The notes: generated by a model from the letters alone, not told the origin. A stretch of 64,000 nucleotides of DNA from Hydractinia symbiolongicarpus (GCF_029227915.1 NC_079876.1:20400001-20464000), one strand, 5' to 3'. Shown: positions 1 through 14,664, counted from the stretch's first letter. Program-made: numbers and translations.

Positions 1-218
1 TCAATGGACTACGACATCTCAAGTCGATTTCCAACGCGCCATGGTCTTACAACATAGTGAACTACGTGTAAAGGCTTCTGAAGACTGTTATATGACCTTC
101 TGACGCCTAATAAAGGCTTTACACGTAATTAACGTGGTTCGACGTGTCTGCGCAGGTAACCATCGGTTTATTCCTACCACTCTCAATGAACTGCGACGTC
201 TCAAGTCGTTTTCCAGCG

Positions 219-221
219 CAT
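219..221 (+). other. 7-bp deletion removing the CCATGG site
   Basis: The usual gcgccatggtcttac reads gcgcatcttacag here, shortening the monomer by 7 bp (41 to 580 is 539 bp instead of 546). The same junction recurs near 3,488 and 8,012, which ties those three blocks to one ancestral monomer. Confidence 0.8.
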
Positions 222-3200
222 CTTACAGAACGGTGAACTACGTGTAAAGGCCTCTAAGGACTGTTATATGGCCCTTTACCACCTAACAAAGGCCCTACAC
301 GTAAATCACCTGTTCCACGTGCCTACGCAGTTTACCATCGGTCTATTCCTTCCAATCTCAATGGACTACGACGTCTCAAGACGTTTTTCGGAGCGCCGTG
401 GTCTTACAGCACAGTGAACTACATGTAGAGGCATCTTAGGGCTGTTATATGACTTTTTACCTCCTAATAAATGCCTTACACCTAAATCACGTGGTTCCAT
501 GTACTTCCGCAGGTTAACATCGGCGTATTCCTCCAGCACTCAATGAACTACGGCGTCTCAAGTCCTTTTCCATCGTGCCATGATCTTACAACGCAGTAAA
601 CTACGTGTAAAGGCCTCTAACGACTGTTATATGGCTTCTTTCCTCCTAATGAAGACCTTACATCTAAAATACGTTGTTCGACGTATCTACGCATGTTACC
701 ATCGGTCTATTCCATCCACTCTCCATGGACTACGACATCACAAGTCGCTTTCCAACGCGCTATGGTCTTACAACACAGTGAACTATGTGTAGAGGCCTCT
801 AAAGACTGTTTTATAGCCCTTTGCCACCTAATAAAGGCCTTACACCTAAAAAACGTGGTTCGACGTGCCTTAGCAGGTTACCATCGGTCTATTCCTTCCA
901 CTCTCAATGGACTACGACGTCACAAGTCGATTTCCAACGCGCTATGGTCTTACAACATAGTGAACTACGTGAAGAGGCCTCTAAGGGTTGTTATATGCCC
1001 TTTTACCACCTAATGAAGGCTTTACACGTAAATCACGTAGTTCCACGTACTTCCGCAGGTTAACACCGGTCTATTCCTTCTGCACTCAATAGACTACGAC
1101 GTTTCAAGACATTTTCCATCGCGCCATGGTCTTACAACGCAGTGAAATACGTGTAAAGGCCTCTAAGGACTGTTATATGGCCTTTTGCCGCCTAGTAAAG
1201 GCCTTACACGTAATTCACGTGGTTCGACGTGTCTGCGCAGGTAACCATCGGTCTATTCTTACCACTCTCAATGGACTACGACGTCTTAAGACGCTTTCCA
1301 TCGCGCCATGGTCTTACAACACAGTGAACTACGTGTAGAGTCCTCTTAGGGCTGTTATATGACCTTTTACCACCTAATAAAAGCCTTACACGTAATACAC
1401 GTGGTTCCACGTACTTCCGCAGGTTAACATCGGTCTATTCCTCCTACACTCAATGGGCTACGACGTCTCTAGTCCTTTTCCATCGTACCATGATAGTAGA
1501 ACGCATTGAACTATGTGTAGAGGCCTCCAAAGACTGTTATATGGCCCCTTACCACCTAACAAAGGCCCTACACGTACATCACGTGGTTCCACGAACCTAC
1601 GCAGTTTACCATCGGTCTATTCCTTCCAATCTCAATGGACTACGAGGTCTGAAGTCCTTTTCCGGCGCGCCGTGGTCTTACAGCACAGTGAATTACGCAT
1701 AGAGACTTCTGAGGGTTGTTACATGACCTTCTACCACCTAATAGAAGCCTTACACCTAAATCACGTGGTTCCATGTACTTCCGCAGGTTAACATCGGCGT
1801 ATTCCTCCAGCACTCAATGAACTACGGCGTCTCAAGTCCTTTTCCATCGTGCCATGATCTTACAACGCAGTGAACTACGTGTAAAGGCCTCTAACGACTG
1901 TTATATGGCTTCTTTCCTCCTAATGAAGACCTTACATCTAAAACACGTTGTTCGACGTGTCTGCGCATTTTACCATCGGTCTATTCCTACCACTTTCAAT
2001 GGACTACGACGTCTTAAGACGCTTTCCATCGCGCCATGGTCTTACAACACAGTGAACTACGTGTAGAGTTCTCTTAGGGCTGTTATATGACCTTTTACCA
2101 CCTAATAAAAGCCTTACACGTAATACACGTGGTTCCACGTGCCTGCACAGGTTAGCATCGGTCTATTCCTTCTACACTCACTGGACTACGACGTTTTAAG
2201 TCGTTTTCCATCGCGCCATGGTCTTACAACGCAGTGAAATACGTGTAAAGGCTTATAAGGACTGTTATATGGCCTCTTGCCGCCTAATAAAGGCCTTACA
2301 CCTAAAACACGGGTTCGACGTGTCTGCGCAGGTTACCATCGGTCTATTCCTTCCACTCTCAATGGACTACGACGTCTCAAGTCGATTTCCAACGTGCCAT
2401 GGTCTTACAACATAGTGAACTACGTGTAGAGGCCTCTAAAGACTGTTATATGGCCCTTTGCCACCTAACAAAGACTCTACACGTAAATCACGTGGTTCCA
2501 CGAGCCTGCGCAGGTTACCATCGGTCTATTCCTTCCACACTCAATGGACTACAACGTCTGAAGTTATCTTCCATAGCGCCATGGTCTTACAACACAGTAA
2601 AATACGTGTAGAGGCCTCTAAAGATTGTTACATGGCCTGTTGCCGCCTAATAAAAGCCTCACACCTAAAACACGTGGTTCGACGTGTCTGCGCAGGTTAC
2701 CATCGGTCTATTCCTTCCACTCTCAATGGACTACGAGATCTCAAGTCGCTTTACAACGCGCCATGGTCTTACAACATAGTGAACTACGTGTACAGGCCTC
2801 TAAAGACTGTTATATGACCTTTTACCACCTAATGAAGGCTTTACACGTAAAACATGTGGTTCCATGTGTTAGCCCAGGTAAACATCGGTCTATTTCTTCT
2901 ACACTCACTGGACTACGACGTTTCAAGTCGTTTTCCATCGCGCCATGGTCTTACAACGCAGTGAAATACGTGTAAAGGCCTCTAAGGACTGTTATATGGC
3001 CTTTTGCCGCCTAATAAAGGCCTTACACCTAAAACACGTGGTTCGACGTGTCTGTGCATATTACCATCGGTCTATTCCTTCCGCTCTCAACGGACTACGA
3101 CGTCTCAAGTCGATTTCCAACGCGCCATGGTCTTACAACATAGTGAACTACGTGTAGAGGCCTCTAAAGACTGTTATATGGCCTTTCGCCACCTAACAAA

Positions 3201-5436
3201 GGTCCTACACGTAAATCACGTGGTTCCAGGAGCCTGCGCAGGTTACAATCGGTCTATTCCTTCCACTCTCAATGGACTACGACGTCTCAAGTCGATTTCC
3301 AACGCGCCATGGTCTTACAACATAGTGAACTACGTGTAAAGGCTTCTGAAGACTGTTATATGACCTTCTGACGCCTAATAAAGGCTTTACACGTAATTAA
3401 CGTGGTTCGACGTGTCTGCGCAGGTAACCATCGGTTTATTCCTACCACTCTCAATGAACTGCGACGTCTCAAGTCGTTTTCCAGCGCATCTTACAGAACG
3501 GTGAACTACGTGTAAAGGCCTCTAAGGACTGTTATATGGCCCTTTACCACCTAACAAAGGCCCTACACGTACATCACGTGGTTCCACGAACCTACGCAGT
3601 TTACCATCGGTCTATTCCTTCCAATCTCAATGGACTACGAGGTCTGAAGTCCTTTTCCGGCGCGCCGTGGTCTTACAGCACAGTGAATTACGCATAGAGA
3701 CTTCTGAGGGTTGTTACATGACCTTCTACCACCTAATAGAAGCCTTACACCTAAATCACGTGGTTCCATGTACTTCCGCAGGTTAACATCGGCGTATTCC
3801 TCCAGCACTCAATGAACTACGGCGTCTCAAGTCCTTTTCCATCGTGCCATGATCTTACAACGCAGTGAACTACGTGTAAAGGCCTCTAACGACTGTTATA
3901 TGGCTTCTTTCCTCCTAATGAAGACCTTACATCTAAAACACGTTGTTCGACGTGTCTGCGCATTTTACCATCGGTCTATTCCTACCACTTTCAATGGACT
4001 ACGACGTCTTAAGACGCTTTCCATCGCGCCATGGTCTTACAACACAGTGAACTACGTGTAGAGTTCTCTTAGGGCTGTTATATGACCTTTTACCACCTAA
4101 TAAAAGCCTTACACGTAATACACGTGGTTCCACGTGCCTGCACAGGTTAGCATCGGTCTATTCCTTCTACACTCACTGGACTACGACGTTTTAAGTCGTT
4201 TTCCATCGCGCCATGGTCTTACAACGCAGTGAAATACGTGTAAAGGCTTATAAGGACTGTTATATGGCCTCTTGCCACCTAACAAAGACTCTACACGTAA
4301 ATCACGTGGTTCCACGAGCCTGCGCAGGTTACCATCGGTCTATTCCTTCCACACTCAATGGACTACAACGTCTGAAGTTATCTTCCATAGCGCCATGGTC
4401 TTACAACACAGTAAAATACGTGTAGAGGCCTCTAAAGATTGTTACATGGCCTGTTGCCGCATAATAAAAGCCTCACACCTAAAACACGTGGTTCGACGTG
4501 TCTGCGCAGGTTACCATCGGTCTATTCCTTCCACTCTCAATGGACTACGAGATCTCAAGTCGCTTTACAACGCGCCATGGTCTTACAACATAGTGAACTA
4601 CGTGTACAGGCCTCTAAAGACTGTTATATGACCTTTTACCACCTAATGAAGGCTTTACACGTAAATCACGTGGTTCCACGTACTTCCGCAGGTTAACATC
4701 GGTCTATTCCTTCTACACTCAATAGACTACGACGTTTCAAGACATTTTCCATCGCGCCATGGCCTTACAGCACTGTAAACTATGTGTAGAGGCCTCTAAA
4801 GACTGTTAGATGGCCTTTTGACGTCTAGTAAAGGCTTTACACGTAAATCACGTGGTTCCACGTGCCTGCGCAGGTTAGCATCGGTCTATTCCTTCTACAC
4901 TCACTGAACTACGACGTTTTAAGTCGTTTTCTATCGCGCCATGGTCTTACAACGCAGTGAAATACGTGTAAAGGCTTATAAGGACTGTTATATGGCCTTT
5001 TGCCGCCTAATAAAGGACTTACACCTAAAACACGTGGTTCGACGTGTCTGCGCAGGTTACCATCGGTCTATTCCTTCCACTCTCAATGGACTACGACGTC
5101 TCAAGTCGATTTCCAACGCGCTATGGTCTTACAACATAGTGAACTGCGTGTAGAGGCCTCTAAAGACTGTTATATGGCCCTTTGCCACCTAACAAAGGGT
5201 TTACACGTAAATCACGTGTTTCCACGTGCCTGAGCAGGTTAACATCGGTCTATTCCTCCTACACTCAATGGACTACGACGTCTCAAGTCCTTTTCCATCG
5301 TCCCATGATCTTACAACGCAGTGAACTACGTTTAGAGGCCTCTAAGGACTGTTATAGGCCCTTTGCCAACTAACAAAGGCCCTACACGTAAATCACGTGG
5401 TTCCACTTGCCTGCGCAGGTTAGCATCGGTCTATTC

Positions 5437-5440
5437 CCTG
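5437..5440 (+). other. 12-bp deletion marker (copy at 11,234)
   Basis: The normal tattccttctacactcactgg is shortened to tattccctgg. The same deletion is found near 11,234, exactly 5,797 bp away, confirming that 4.66-7.05 kb and 10.46-12.85 kb descend from one duplicated segment. Confidence 0.85.
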
Positions 5441-6738
5441 GACTACGACGTTTCAAGTCGTTTTCCATCGCGCCATGGTTTTACAACGCAGTGAAATACG
5501 TGTAAAGGCTTATAAGGACTGTTATATGGCCTTCTGCCGCCTAATAAAGGCCTTACACCTAAAACAAGTGGTTCGACGTGTCTGCGCAGGTTACCATCGG
5601 TCTATTCCTTCCACTCTCAATGGACTACGACGTCTTAAGTCGTTTTCCATCGCGCCATGGTCTTACAACGCAGTGAAATACGTGTAAAGGCTTATAAGGA
5701 CTGTTATATGGCCTTTTGCCGCCTAATAAAGGGTTTACACGTAAATCACGTGGTTCGACGTGTCTGCGCAGGTTACCATCGGTCTATTCCTTCCACTCTC
5801 AATGGACTACGATGTTTCAAGTCGCTTTACAACGCGCCATGGTCTTACAACATAGTGAACTACGTGTAGAGGCCTCTAAAGACTGTTATATGGCCCTTTG
5901 TCAACTAACAAAGGTCCTACACGTAAATCACGTGGTTCCACGAGCCTGCGCAGGTTACCATCGGTCTATTCCTTCCACTCTCATTGGACTACGACGTTTC
6001 AAGTCGCTTTCCATTGCGCCGTGGTCTTACAACACTGTGAACTACGTGTAAAGGCTTCTGAAGACTGTTATGTGACCTTCTGACGCCTAATAAAGGGTTT
6101 ACACGTAAATCACGTGTTTCCACGTGCCTGAGTAGGTTAACATCGGTCTATTCCTTCTACACTCAATGGACTACAACGTCTGAAGTTATTTTCCATAGCG
6201 CCATGGTCTTACAACACAGTAAAATACGTGTAGAGGCCTCTAAAGATTGTTACATGGCCAGTTGCCGCCTAATAAAAGCCTCACACCTAAAACACGTGGT
6301 TCGACGTGTCTGCGCAGTTACCATCGGTCTATTCCTTCTACACTAACTGGACTACGACGTTTCAAGTCGTTTTTCATCGCGCCATGGTCTTACAAAGTCT
6401 TAAAATACTTGTAAAGGCTTATAAGGACTGTTATATGGCCTTTTGCCGCCTAATAAGGACCTCACACCTAAAACACGTGGTTCGACGTGTCTGCGCAGGT
6501 TACCATCGGTCTATTCCTTCCACTCTCAATGGACTACGAGGTCTCAAGTTGCTTTACAACGCGCCATGGTCTCACAACATAGTGAACTACGTGTAGAGGC
6601 CTCTAAAGACTGTTATATGGCCCTTTGTCAACTAACAAAGGCCCTACACGTAAATCACGTGGTTCCACGTGCATGCGCAGGTTAGCATCGGTCTATTCCT
6701 TCTACACTCATTGGACTGCGACGTCTCAAGTCCTTTTC

Positions 6739-6748
6739 CGGCGCGCCG
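6739..6748 (+). repeat. 10-bp palindrome CGGCGCGCCG (example)
   Basis: Perfect GC-only palindrome in the monomer class with tttccggcgcgccgtgg. It recurs at matching monomers such as near 12,536, 15,085, 16,175, 17,265, 20,187, 22,010 and 23,479. Confidence 0.85.
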
Positions 6749-7686
6749 TGGTCTTACAGCACAGTAAACTACGTACAGAGACCTCTTAGGGCTGTTATAT
6801 GACCTTCTACCACCTAATAAAAGCCTCACACCTAAAACACGTGGTTCGACGTGTCTGCGCAGTTACCATCGGTCTATTCCTTCTACACTAACTGGACTAC
6901 GACGTTTCAAGTCGTTTTCCATCGCGCCATGGTCTTACAAGGCCTTAAAATACTTGTAAAGGCTTATAAGGACTGTTATATGGCCTTTTGCCGCCTAATA
7001 AAGACCTCACACCCAAAACACGTGGTTCGACGTGTCTGCGCAGGTTACCAGCGGTCTATTCCTACCACTCTCAATGGACTACGACGTCTTAAGACGCTTT
7101 CCATCGCGCCATGGTCTTACAACACAGTGAACTACGTGTAGAGTTCTCTTAGGGCTGTTATATGACCTTTTACCACCTAATAAAAGCCTTACACGTAATA
7201 CACGTGGTTCCACGTACTTCCGCAGGTTAACATCGGTCTATTCCTTGCTCTCTCAATGGACTGCGACGTCTCAAGTCCTTTTCCGACCCGCCGTGGTCTT
7301 ACAGCACAGTGAACTACGTATAAAGACCTCTTAGGGCTGTTATATGACCTTCTCCCACCTAATAAAAGCCTTACACGTAAAACATGTGGTTCCATGTGTT
7401 AGCCCAGGTAAACATCGGTCTATTCCTTCTACACTCACTGGACTACGACGTTTCAAGTCGTTTTCCATCGCACCATGGTCTTACAACGCAGTGAAATACG
7501 TGTAAAGGCCTCTAAGGACTGTTATATGGCCTTTTGCCGCCTAATAAAGGCCTTACACCTAAAACACGTGGTTCGACGTGTCTGTGCATATTACCATCGG
7601 TCTATTCCTTCCGCTCTCAACGGACTACGACGTCTCAAGTCGATTTCCAACGCGCCATGGTCTTACAACATAGTGAACTACGTGTA

Positions 7687-7691
7687 AAGAA
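7687..7691 (+). other. 5-bp deletion specific to one copy
   Basis: The expected gtagaggcctctaaagac reads gtaaagaaaagac. The otherwise matching monomer near 3,160 lacks this change, so it arose after the 4.5-kb duplication that links 2,848-3,268 with 7,378-7,793. Confidence 0.75.
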
Positions 7692-7793
7692 AAGACTGTT
7701 ATATGGCCTTTCGCCACCTAACAAAGGTCCTACACGTAAATCACGTAGTTCCAGGAGCCTGCGCAGGTTACAATCGGTCTATTCCTTCCACTC

Positions 7794-10700
7794 TCAATGG
7801 ACTACGACGTCTCAAGTCGATTTCCAACGCGCCATGGTCTTACAACATAGTGAACTACGTGTAAAGGCTTCTGAAGACTGTTATATGACCTTCTGACGCC
7901 TAATAAAGGCTTTACACGTAATTAACGTGGTTCGACGTGTCTGCGCAGGTAACCATCGGTTTATTCCTACCACTCTCAATGAACTGCGACGTCTCAAGTC
8001 GTTTTCCAGCGCATCTTACAGAACGGTGAACTACGTGTAAAGGCCTCTAAGGACTGTTATATGGCCCTTTACCACCTAACAAAGGCCCTACACGTAAATC
8101 ACCTGTTCCACGTGCCTACGCAGTTTACCATCGGTCTATTCCTTCCAATCTCAATGGACTACGACGTCTCAAGACGTTTTTCGGAGCGCCGTGGTCTTAC
8201 AGCACAGTGAACTACATGTAGAGGCATCTTAGGGCTGTTATATGACTTTTTACCTCCTAATAAATGCCTTACACCTAAATCACGTGGTTCCATGTACTTC
8301 CGCAGGTTAACATCGGCGTATTCCTCCAGCACTCAATGAACTACGGCGTCTCAAGTCCTTTTCCATCGTGCCATGATCTTACAACGCAGTAAACTACGTG
8401 TAAAGGCCTCTAACGACTGTTATATGGCTTCTTTCCTCCTAATGAAGACCTTACATCTAAAATACGTTGTTCGACGTATCTACGCATGTTACCATCGGTC
8501 TATTCCATCCACTCTCCATGGACTACGACATCACAAGTCGCTTTCCAACGCGCTATGGTCTTACAACACAGTGAACTATGTGTAGAGGCCTCTAAAGACT
8601 GTTTTATAGCCCTTTGCCACCTAATAAAGGCCTTACACCTAAAAAACGTGGTTCGACGTGCCTTAGCAGGTTACCATCGGTCTATTCCTTCCACTCTCAA
8701 TGGACTACGACGTTTCAAGACATTTTCCATCGCGCCATGGTCTTACAACGCAGTGAAATACGTGTAAAGGCCTCTAAGGACTGTTATATGGCCTTTTGCC
8801 GCCTAGTAAAGGCCTTACACGTAATTCACGTGGTTCGACGTGTCTGCGCAGGTAACCATCGGTCTATTCTTACCACTCTCAATGGACTACGACGTCTTAA
8901 GACGCTTTCCATCGCGCCATGGTCTTACAACACAGTGAACTACGTGTAGAGTCCTCTTAGGGCTGTTATATGACCTTTTACCACCTAATAAAAGCCTTAC
9001 ACGTAATACACGTGGTTCCACGTACTTCCGCAGGTTAACATCGGTCTATTCCTCCTACACTCAATGGGCTACGACGTCTCTAGTCCTTTTCCATCGTACC
9101 ATGATAGTAGAACGCATTGAACTATGTGTAGAGGCCTCCAAAGACTGTTATATGGCCCCTTACCACCTAACAAAGGCCCTACACGTACATCACGTGGTTC
9201 CACGAACCTACGCAGTTTACCATCGGTCTATTCCTTCCAATCTCAATGGACTACGAGGTCTGAAGTCCTTTTCCGGCGCGCCGTGGTCTTACAGCACAGT
9301 GAATTACGCATAGAGACTTCTGAGGGTTGTTACATGACCTTCTACCACCTAATAGAAGCCTTACACCTAAATCACGTGGTTCCATGTACTTCCGCAGGTT
9401 AACATCGGCGTATTCCTCCAGCACTCAATGAACTACGGCGTCTCAAGTCCTTTTCCATCGTGCCATGATCTTACAACGCAGTGAACTACGTGTAAAGGCC
9501 TCTAACGACTGTTATATGGCTTCTTTCCTCCTAATGAAGACCTTACATCTAAAACACGTTGTTCGACGTGTCTGCGCATTTTACCATCGGTCTATTCCTA
9601 CCACTTTCAATGGACTACGACGTCTTAAGACGCTTTCCATCGCGCCATGGTCTTACAACACAGTGAACTACGTGTAGAGTTCTCTTAGGGCTGTTATATG
9701 ACCTTTTACCACCTAATAAAAGCCTTACACGTAATACACGTGGTTCCACGTGCCTGCACAGGTTAGCATCGGTCTATTCCTTCTACACTCACTGGACTAC
9801 GACGTTTTAAGTCGTTTTCCATCGCGCCATGGTCTTACAACGCAGTGAAATACGTGTAAAGGCTTATAAGGACTGTTATATGGCCTCTTGCCGCCTAATA
9901 AAGGCCTTACACCTAAAACACGGGTTCGACGTGTCTGCGCAGGTTACCATCGGTCTATTCCTTCCACTCTCAATGGACTACGACGTCTCAAGTCGATTTC
10001 CAACGTGCCATGGTCTTACAACATAGTGAACTACGTGTAGAGGCCTCTAAAGACTGTTATATGGCCCTTTGCCACCTAACAAAGACTCTACACGTAAATC
10101 ACGTGGTTCCACGAGCCTGCGCAGGTTACCATCGGTCTATTCCTTCCACACTCAATGGACTACAACGTCTGAAGTTATCTTCCATAGCGCCATGGTCTTA
10201 CAACACAGTAAAATACGTGTAGAGGCCTCTAAAGATTGTTACATGGCCTGTTGCCGCCTAATAAAAGCCTCACACCTAAAACACGTGGTTCGACGTGTCT
10301 GCGCAGGTTACCATCGGTCTATTCCTTCCACTCTCAATGGACTACGAGATCTCAAGTCGCTTTACAACGCGCCATGGTCTTACAACATAGTGAACTACGT
10401 GTACAGGCCTCTAAAGACTGTTATATGACCTTTTACCACCTAATGAAGGCTTTACACGTAAATCACGTGGTTCCACGTACTTCCGCAGGTTAACATCGGT
10501 CTATTCCTTCTACACTCAATAGACTACGACGTTTCAAGACATTTTCCATCGCGCCATGGCCTTACAGCACTGTAAACTATGTGTAGAGGCCTCTAAAGAC
10601 TGTTAGATGGCCTTTTGACGTCTAGTAAAGGCTTTACACGTAAATCACGTGGTTCCACGTGCCTGCGCAGGTTAGCATCGGTCTATTCCTTCTACACTCA

Positions 10701-12846
10701 CTGAACTACGACGTTTTAAGTCGTTTTCTATCGCGCCATGGTCTTACAACGCAGTGAAATACGTGTAAAGGCTTATAAGGACTGTTATATGGCCTTTTGC
10801 CGCCTAATAAAGGACTTACACCTAAAACACGTGGTTCGACGTGTCTGCGCAGGTTACCATCGGTCTATTCCTTCCACTCTCAATGGACTACGACGTCTCA
10901 AGTCGATTTCCAACGCGCTATGGTCTTACAACATAGTGAACTGCGTGTAGAGGCCTCTAAAGACTGTTATATGGCCCTTTGCCACCTAACAAAGAGTTTA
11001 CACGTAAATCACGTGTTTCCACGTGCCTGAGCAGGTTAACATCGGTCTATTCCTCCTACACTCAATGGACTACGACGTCTCAAGTCCTTTTCCATCGTCC
11101 CATGATCTTACAACGCAGTGAACTACGTTTAGAGGCCTCTAAGGACTGTTATAGGCCCTTTGCCAACTAACAAAGGCCCTACACGTAAATCACGTGGTTC
11201 CACTTGCCTGCGCAGGTTAGCATCGGTCTATTCCCTGGACTACGACGTTTCAAGTCGTTTTCCATCGCGCCATGGTTTTACAACGCAGTGAAATACGTGT
11301 AAAGGCTTATAAGGACTGTTATATGGCCTTTTGCCGCCTAATAAAGGCCTTACACCTAAAACAAGTGGTTCGACGTGTCTGCGCAGGTTACCATCGGTCT
11401 ATTCCTTCCACTCTCAATGGACTACGACGTCTTAAGTCGTTTTCCATCGCGCCATGGTCTTACAACGCAGTGAAATACGTGTAAAGGCTTATAAGGACTG
11501 TTATATGGCCTTTTGCCGCCTAATAAAGGGTTTACACGTAAATCACGTGGTTCGACGTGTCTGCGCAGGTTACCATCGGTCTATTCCTTCCACTCTCAAT
11601 GGACTACGATGTTTCAAGTCGCTTTACAACGCGCCATGGTCTTACAACATAGTGAACTACGTGTAGAGGCCTCTAAAGACTGTTATATGGCCCTTTGTCA
11701 ACTAACAAAGGTCCTACACGTAAATCACGTGGTTCCACGAGCCTGCGCAGGTTACCATCGGTCTATTCCTTCCACTCTCATTGGACTAAGACGTTTCAAG
11801 TCGCTTTCCATTGCGCCGTGGTCTTACAACACTGTGAACTACGTGTAAAGGCTTCTGAAGACTGTTATGTGACCTTCTGACGCCTAATAAAGGGTTTACA
11901 CGTAAATCACGTGTTTCCACGTGCCTGAGTAGGTTAACATCGGTCTATTCCTTCTACACTCAATGGACTACAACGTCTGAAGTTATTTTCCATAGCGCCA
12001 TGGTCTTACAACACAGTAAAATACGTGTAGAGGCCTCTAAAGATTGTTACATGGCCAGTTGCCGCCTAATAAAAGCCTCACACCTAAAACACGTGGTTCG
12101 ACGTGTCTGCGCAGTTACCATCGGTCTATTCCTTCTACACTAACTGGACTACGACGTTTCAAGTCGTTTTCCATCGCGCCATGGTCTTACAAAGTCTTAA
12201 AATACTTGTAAAGGCTTATAAGGACTGTTATATGGCCTTTTGCCGCCTAATAAAGACCTCACACCTAAAACACGTGGTTCGACGTGTCTGCGCAGGTTAC
12301 CATCGGTCTATTCCTTCCACTCTCAATGGACTACGAGGTCTCAAGTTGCTTTACAACGCGCCATGGTCTCACAACATAGTGAACTACGTGTAGAGGCCTC
12401 TAAAGACTGTTATATGGCCCTTTGTCAACTAACAAAGGCCCTACACGTAAATCACGTGGTTCCACGTGCATGCGCAGGTTAGCATCTGTCTATTCCTTCT
12501 ACACTCATTGGACTGCGACGTCTCAAGTCCTTTTCCGGCGCGCCGTGGTCTTACAGCACAGTAAACTACGTACAGAGACCTCTTAGGGCTGTTATATGAC
12601 CTTCTACCACCTAATAAAAGCCTCACACCTAAAACACGTGGTTCGACGTGTCTGCGCAGTTACCATCGGTCTATTCCTTCTACACTAACTGGACTACGAC
12701 GTTTCAAGTCGTTTTCCATCGCGCCATGGTCTTACAAGGCCTTAAAATACTTGTAAAGGCTTATAAGGACTGTTATATGGCCTTTTGCCGCCTAATAAAG
12801 ACCTCACACCCAAAACACGTGGTTCGACGTGTCTGCGCAGGTTACC
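7794..12846 (+). repeat. Large satellite unit L, copy 2 (shortened)
   Basis: Matches copy 1 in three collinear steps. 7,794-8,701 matches 1-908 (offset 7,793). 8,702 to about 10,460 matches 1,091 to about 2,850 (offset 7,611, one monomer fewer). About 10,460-12,846 matches about 4,663-7,049 (offset 5,797, a further 1,814 bp or ten monomers fewer). Differences inside matched parts are sparse, such as 5,200 gggttta against 10,997 gagttta. The offsets are whole-monomer steps, as expected from unequal crossing over. Confidence 0.8.
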
Positions 12847-13755
12847 ATCGGTCTATTCCTTCCACTCTCAATGGACTACGACGTCTTAAGTCGATTTCCA
12901 ACGCGCCATGCTCTTACAACATAGTGAACTACGTGTAGAGGACTGTAAAGACTGTTATATGGCCCTTTGCCAACTAACAAAGACCCTACACGTAAATCAC
13001 GTGGTTCCACGTGCCTGCGTAGGTTAGCATCGGTCTATTCCTTCTACACTCACTGGACTACGACGTTTCAAGTCGTTTTCCATCGCGCCATGGTCTTACA
13101 ACGCAGTGAAATACGTGTAAAGGCTTATAAGGACTGTTATATGGCCTTTTGCCGCCTAATAAAGGCCTTACACCTAAAACACGTGGTTTGACGCGTCTTA
13201 GCAGGTTACCATCGGTCTATTCCTTCCACTCTCAATGGACTACGACGTTTCAAGTCGCTTTCCATTGCGCCATTGTCTTACAACACTGTGAACTACGTGT
13301 AAAGGCTTCTGAAGACTGTTATGTGACCTTCTGACGCCTAATAAAGGGTTTACACGTAAATCACGTGTTTCCACGTGCCTGAGTAGGTTAACATCGGTCT
13401 ATTCCTTCTACACTCAATGGACTACAACGTCTGAAGTTATTTTCCATAGCGCCATGGTCTTACAACACAGTAAAATACGTGTAGAGGCCTCTAAAGATTG
13501 TTACATGGCCTGTTGCCGCCTAATAAAAGCCTCACACCTAAAACACGTGGTTCGACGTGTCTGCGCAGTTACCATCGGTCTATTCCTTCTACACTAACTG
13601 GACTACGACGTTTCAAGTCGTTTTCCATCGCGCCATGGTCTTACAAGGCCTTGAAATACTTGTAAAGGCTTATAAGGACTGTTATATGGCCTTTTGCCGC
13701 CTAATAAAGACCTCACACCTAAAACACGTGGTTCGACGTGTCTGCACAGGTTACC
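12375..13755 (+). repeat. 1.38-kb block shared with 17,103-18,483
   Basis: Collinear at offset 4,728 with 17,103-18,483, including a shared one-base deletion (gcgcagttacc for gcgcaggttacc) and the variant gcgccatgctctt for gcgccatggtctt. It links the end of the large unit L to the 3,292-bp unit, so the 3,292-bp unit was probably assembled from monomers of this type. Confidence 0.75.
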
Positions 13756-14664
13756 ATCGGTCTATTCCTTCCACTCTCAATGGACTACGAGGTCTCAAGT
13801 TGCTTTACAACGCGCCATGGTCTCACAACATAGTGAACTACGTATAGAGACCTCTTAGGGCTGTTATATGACCTTCTACCACCTAATAAAAGCCTTACAC
13901 GTAAATCACGTGCATCCACGTACTTCCGCAGGTTAACATCTGTCTATTCCTCCTACACTTAATGGACTACGACATCTCAAGTCCTTTTTCATCGTGCCAA
14001 GATCTTACAAGGCAGTGAACTCTCCGTGTAAAGGCCTCTAAAGATTGTTATAAGGCCTGTTGCCGCCTAATAAAGGCTTTACACGTAATTCACGTGCTTC
14101 GACGTGTCTGCGCAGGTAACCATCGGTCTATTCCTACCACTCTCAATGAAATACGACGTGTCAAGTCGTTTTCCGGCGCGCCATGGTCTCACAACACAGT
14201 GAACTACCTGTAGAGGCCTTTAAGGCCTGGTATATGACCTTTTACCACTTAAAAAAAGCCTTACACGTAAAACATGTGGTTCCATGTGTTAGCCCAGGTA
14301 AACATCGGTCTATTCCTACCACTCTCAATGGACTACGACGTTTCAAGTCGCTTTCCATTGCGCCGTGGTCTTACAACACTGTGAACTACGTGTAAAGGCT
14401 TCTGAAGACTGTTATGTGACCTTCTGTCGCCTAATAAAGGGTTTACACGTAAATCACGTGGTTCGACGTGTCTGCGCAGGTTACCATCGGTCTATTCCTT
14501 CCACTCTCAATGGACTACGAGGTCTCAAGTCGCTTTACAACGCGCCATGGTCTTACAACATAGTGAACTACGTGTAGAGGCCTCTAAAGACTGTTATATG
14601 GCCCTTTGTCAACTAACAAAGGTCCTACACGTAAATCACGTGGTTCCACGAGCCTGCGCAGGTT
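13756..14664 (+). repeat. Mixed monomers related to the 3,292-bp unit
   Basis: Satellite monomers only. Part of this stretch (about 14,100-14,460) matches 20,480-20,840 at offset 6,381, and the monomers near 14,547 match those near 19,289 at offset 4,742. It holds the variant gtgaactctccgtg near 14,025, a two-base insertion also present in both 3,292-bp copies. Confidence 0.75.

Larger units (their letters stand above)
1..7793 (+). repeat. Large satellite unit L, copy 1 (7,793 bp)
   Basis: Base 1 onward matches base 7,794 onward almost exactly, so this is one copy of a large repeated unit. It has internal repeats. 3,269-3,567 repeats 1-299, about 3,567-4,267 repeats 1,572-2,272 (offset 1,995), about 4,268-4,640 repeats 2,454-2,826 (offset 1,814), and about 7,378-8,090 repeats 2,848-3,565. 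The monomers here are more diverse than in the right half of the window. The start of the unit may lie before base 1. Confidence 0.8.
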
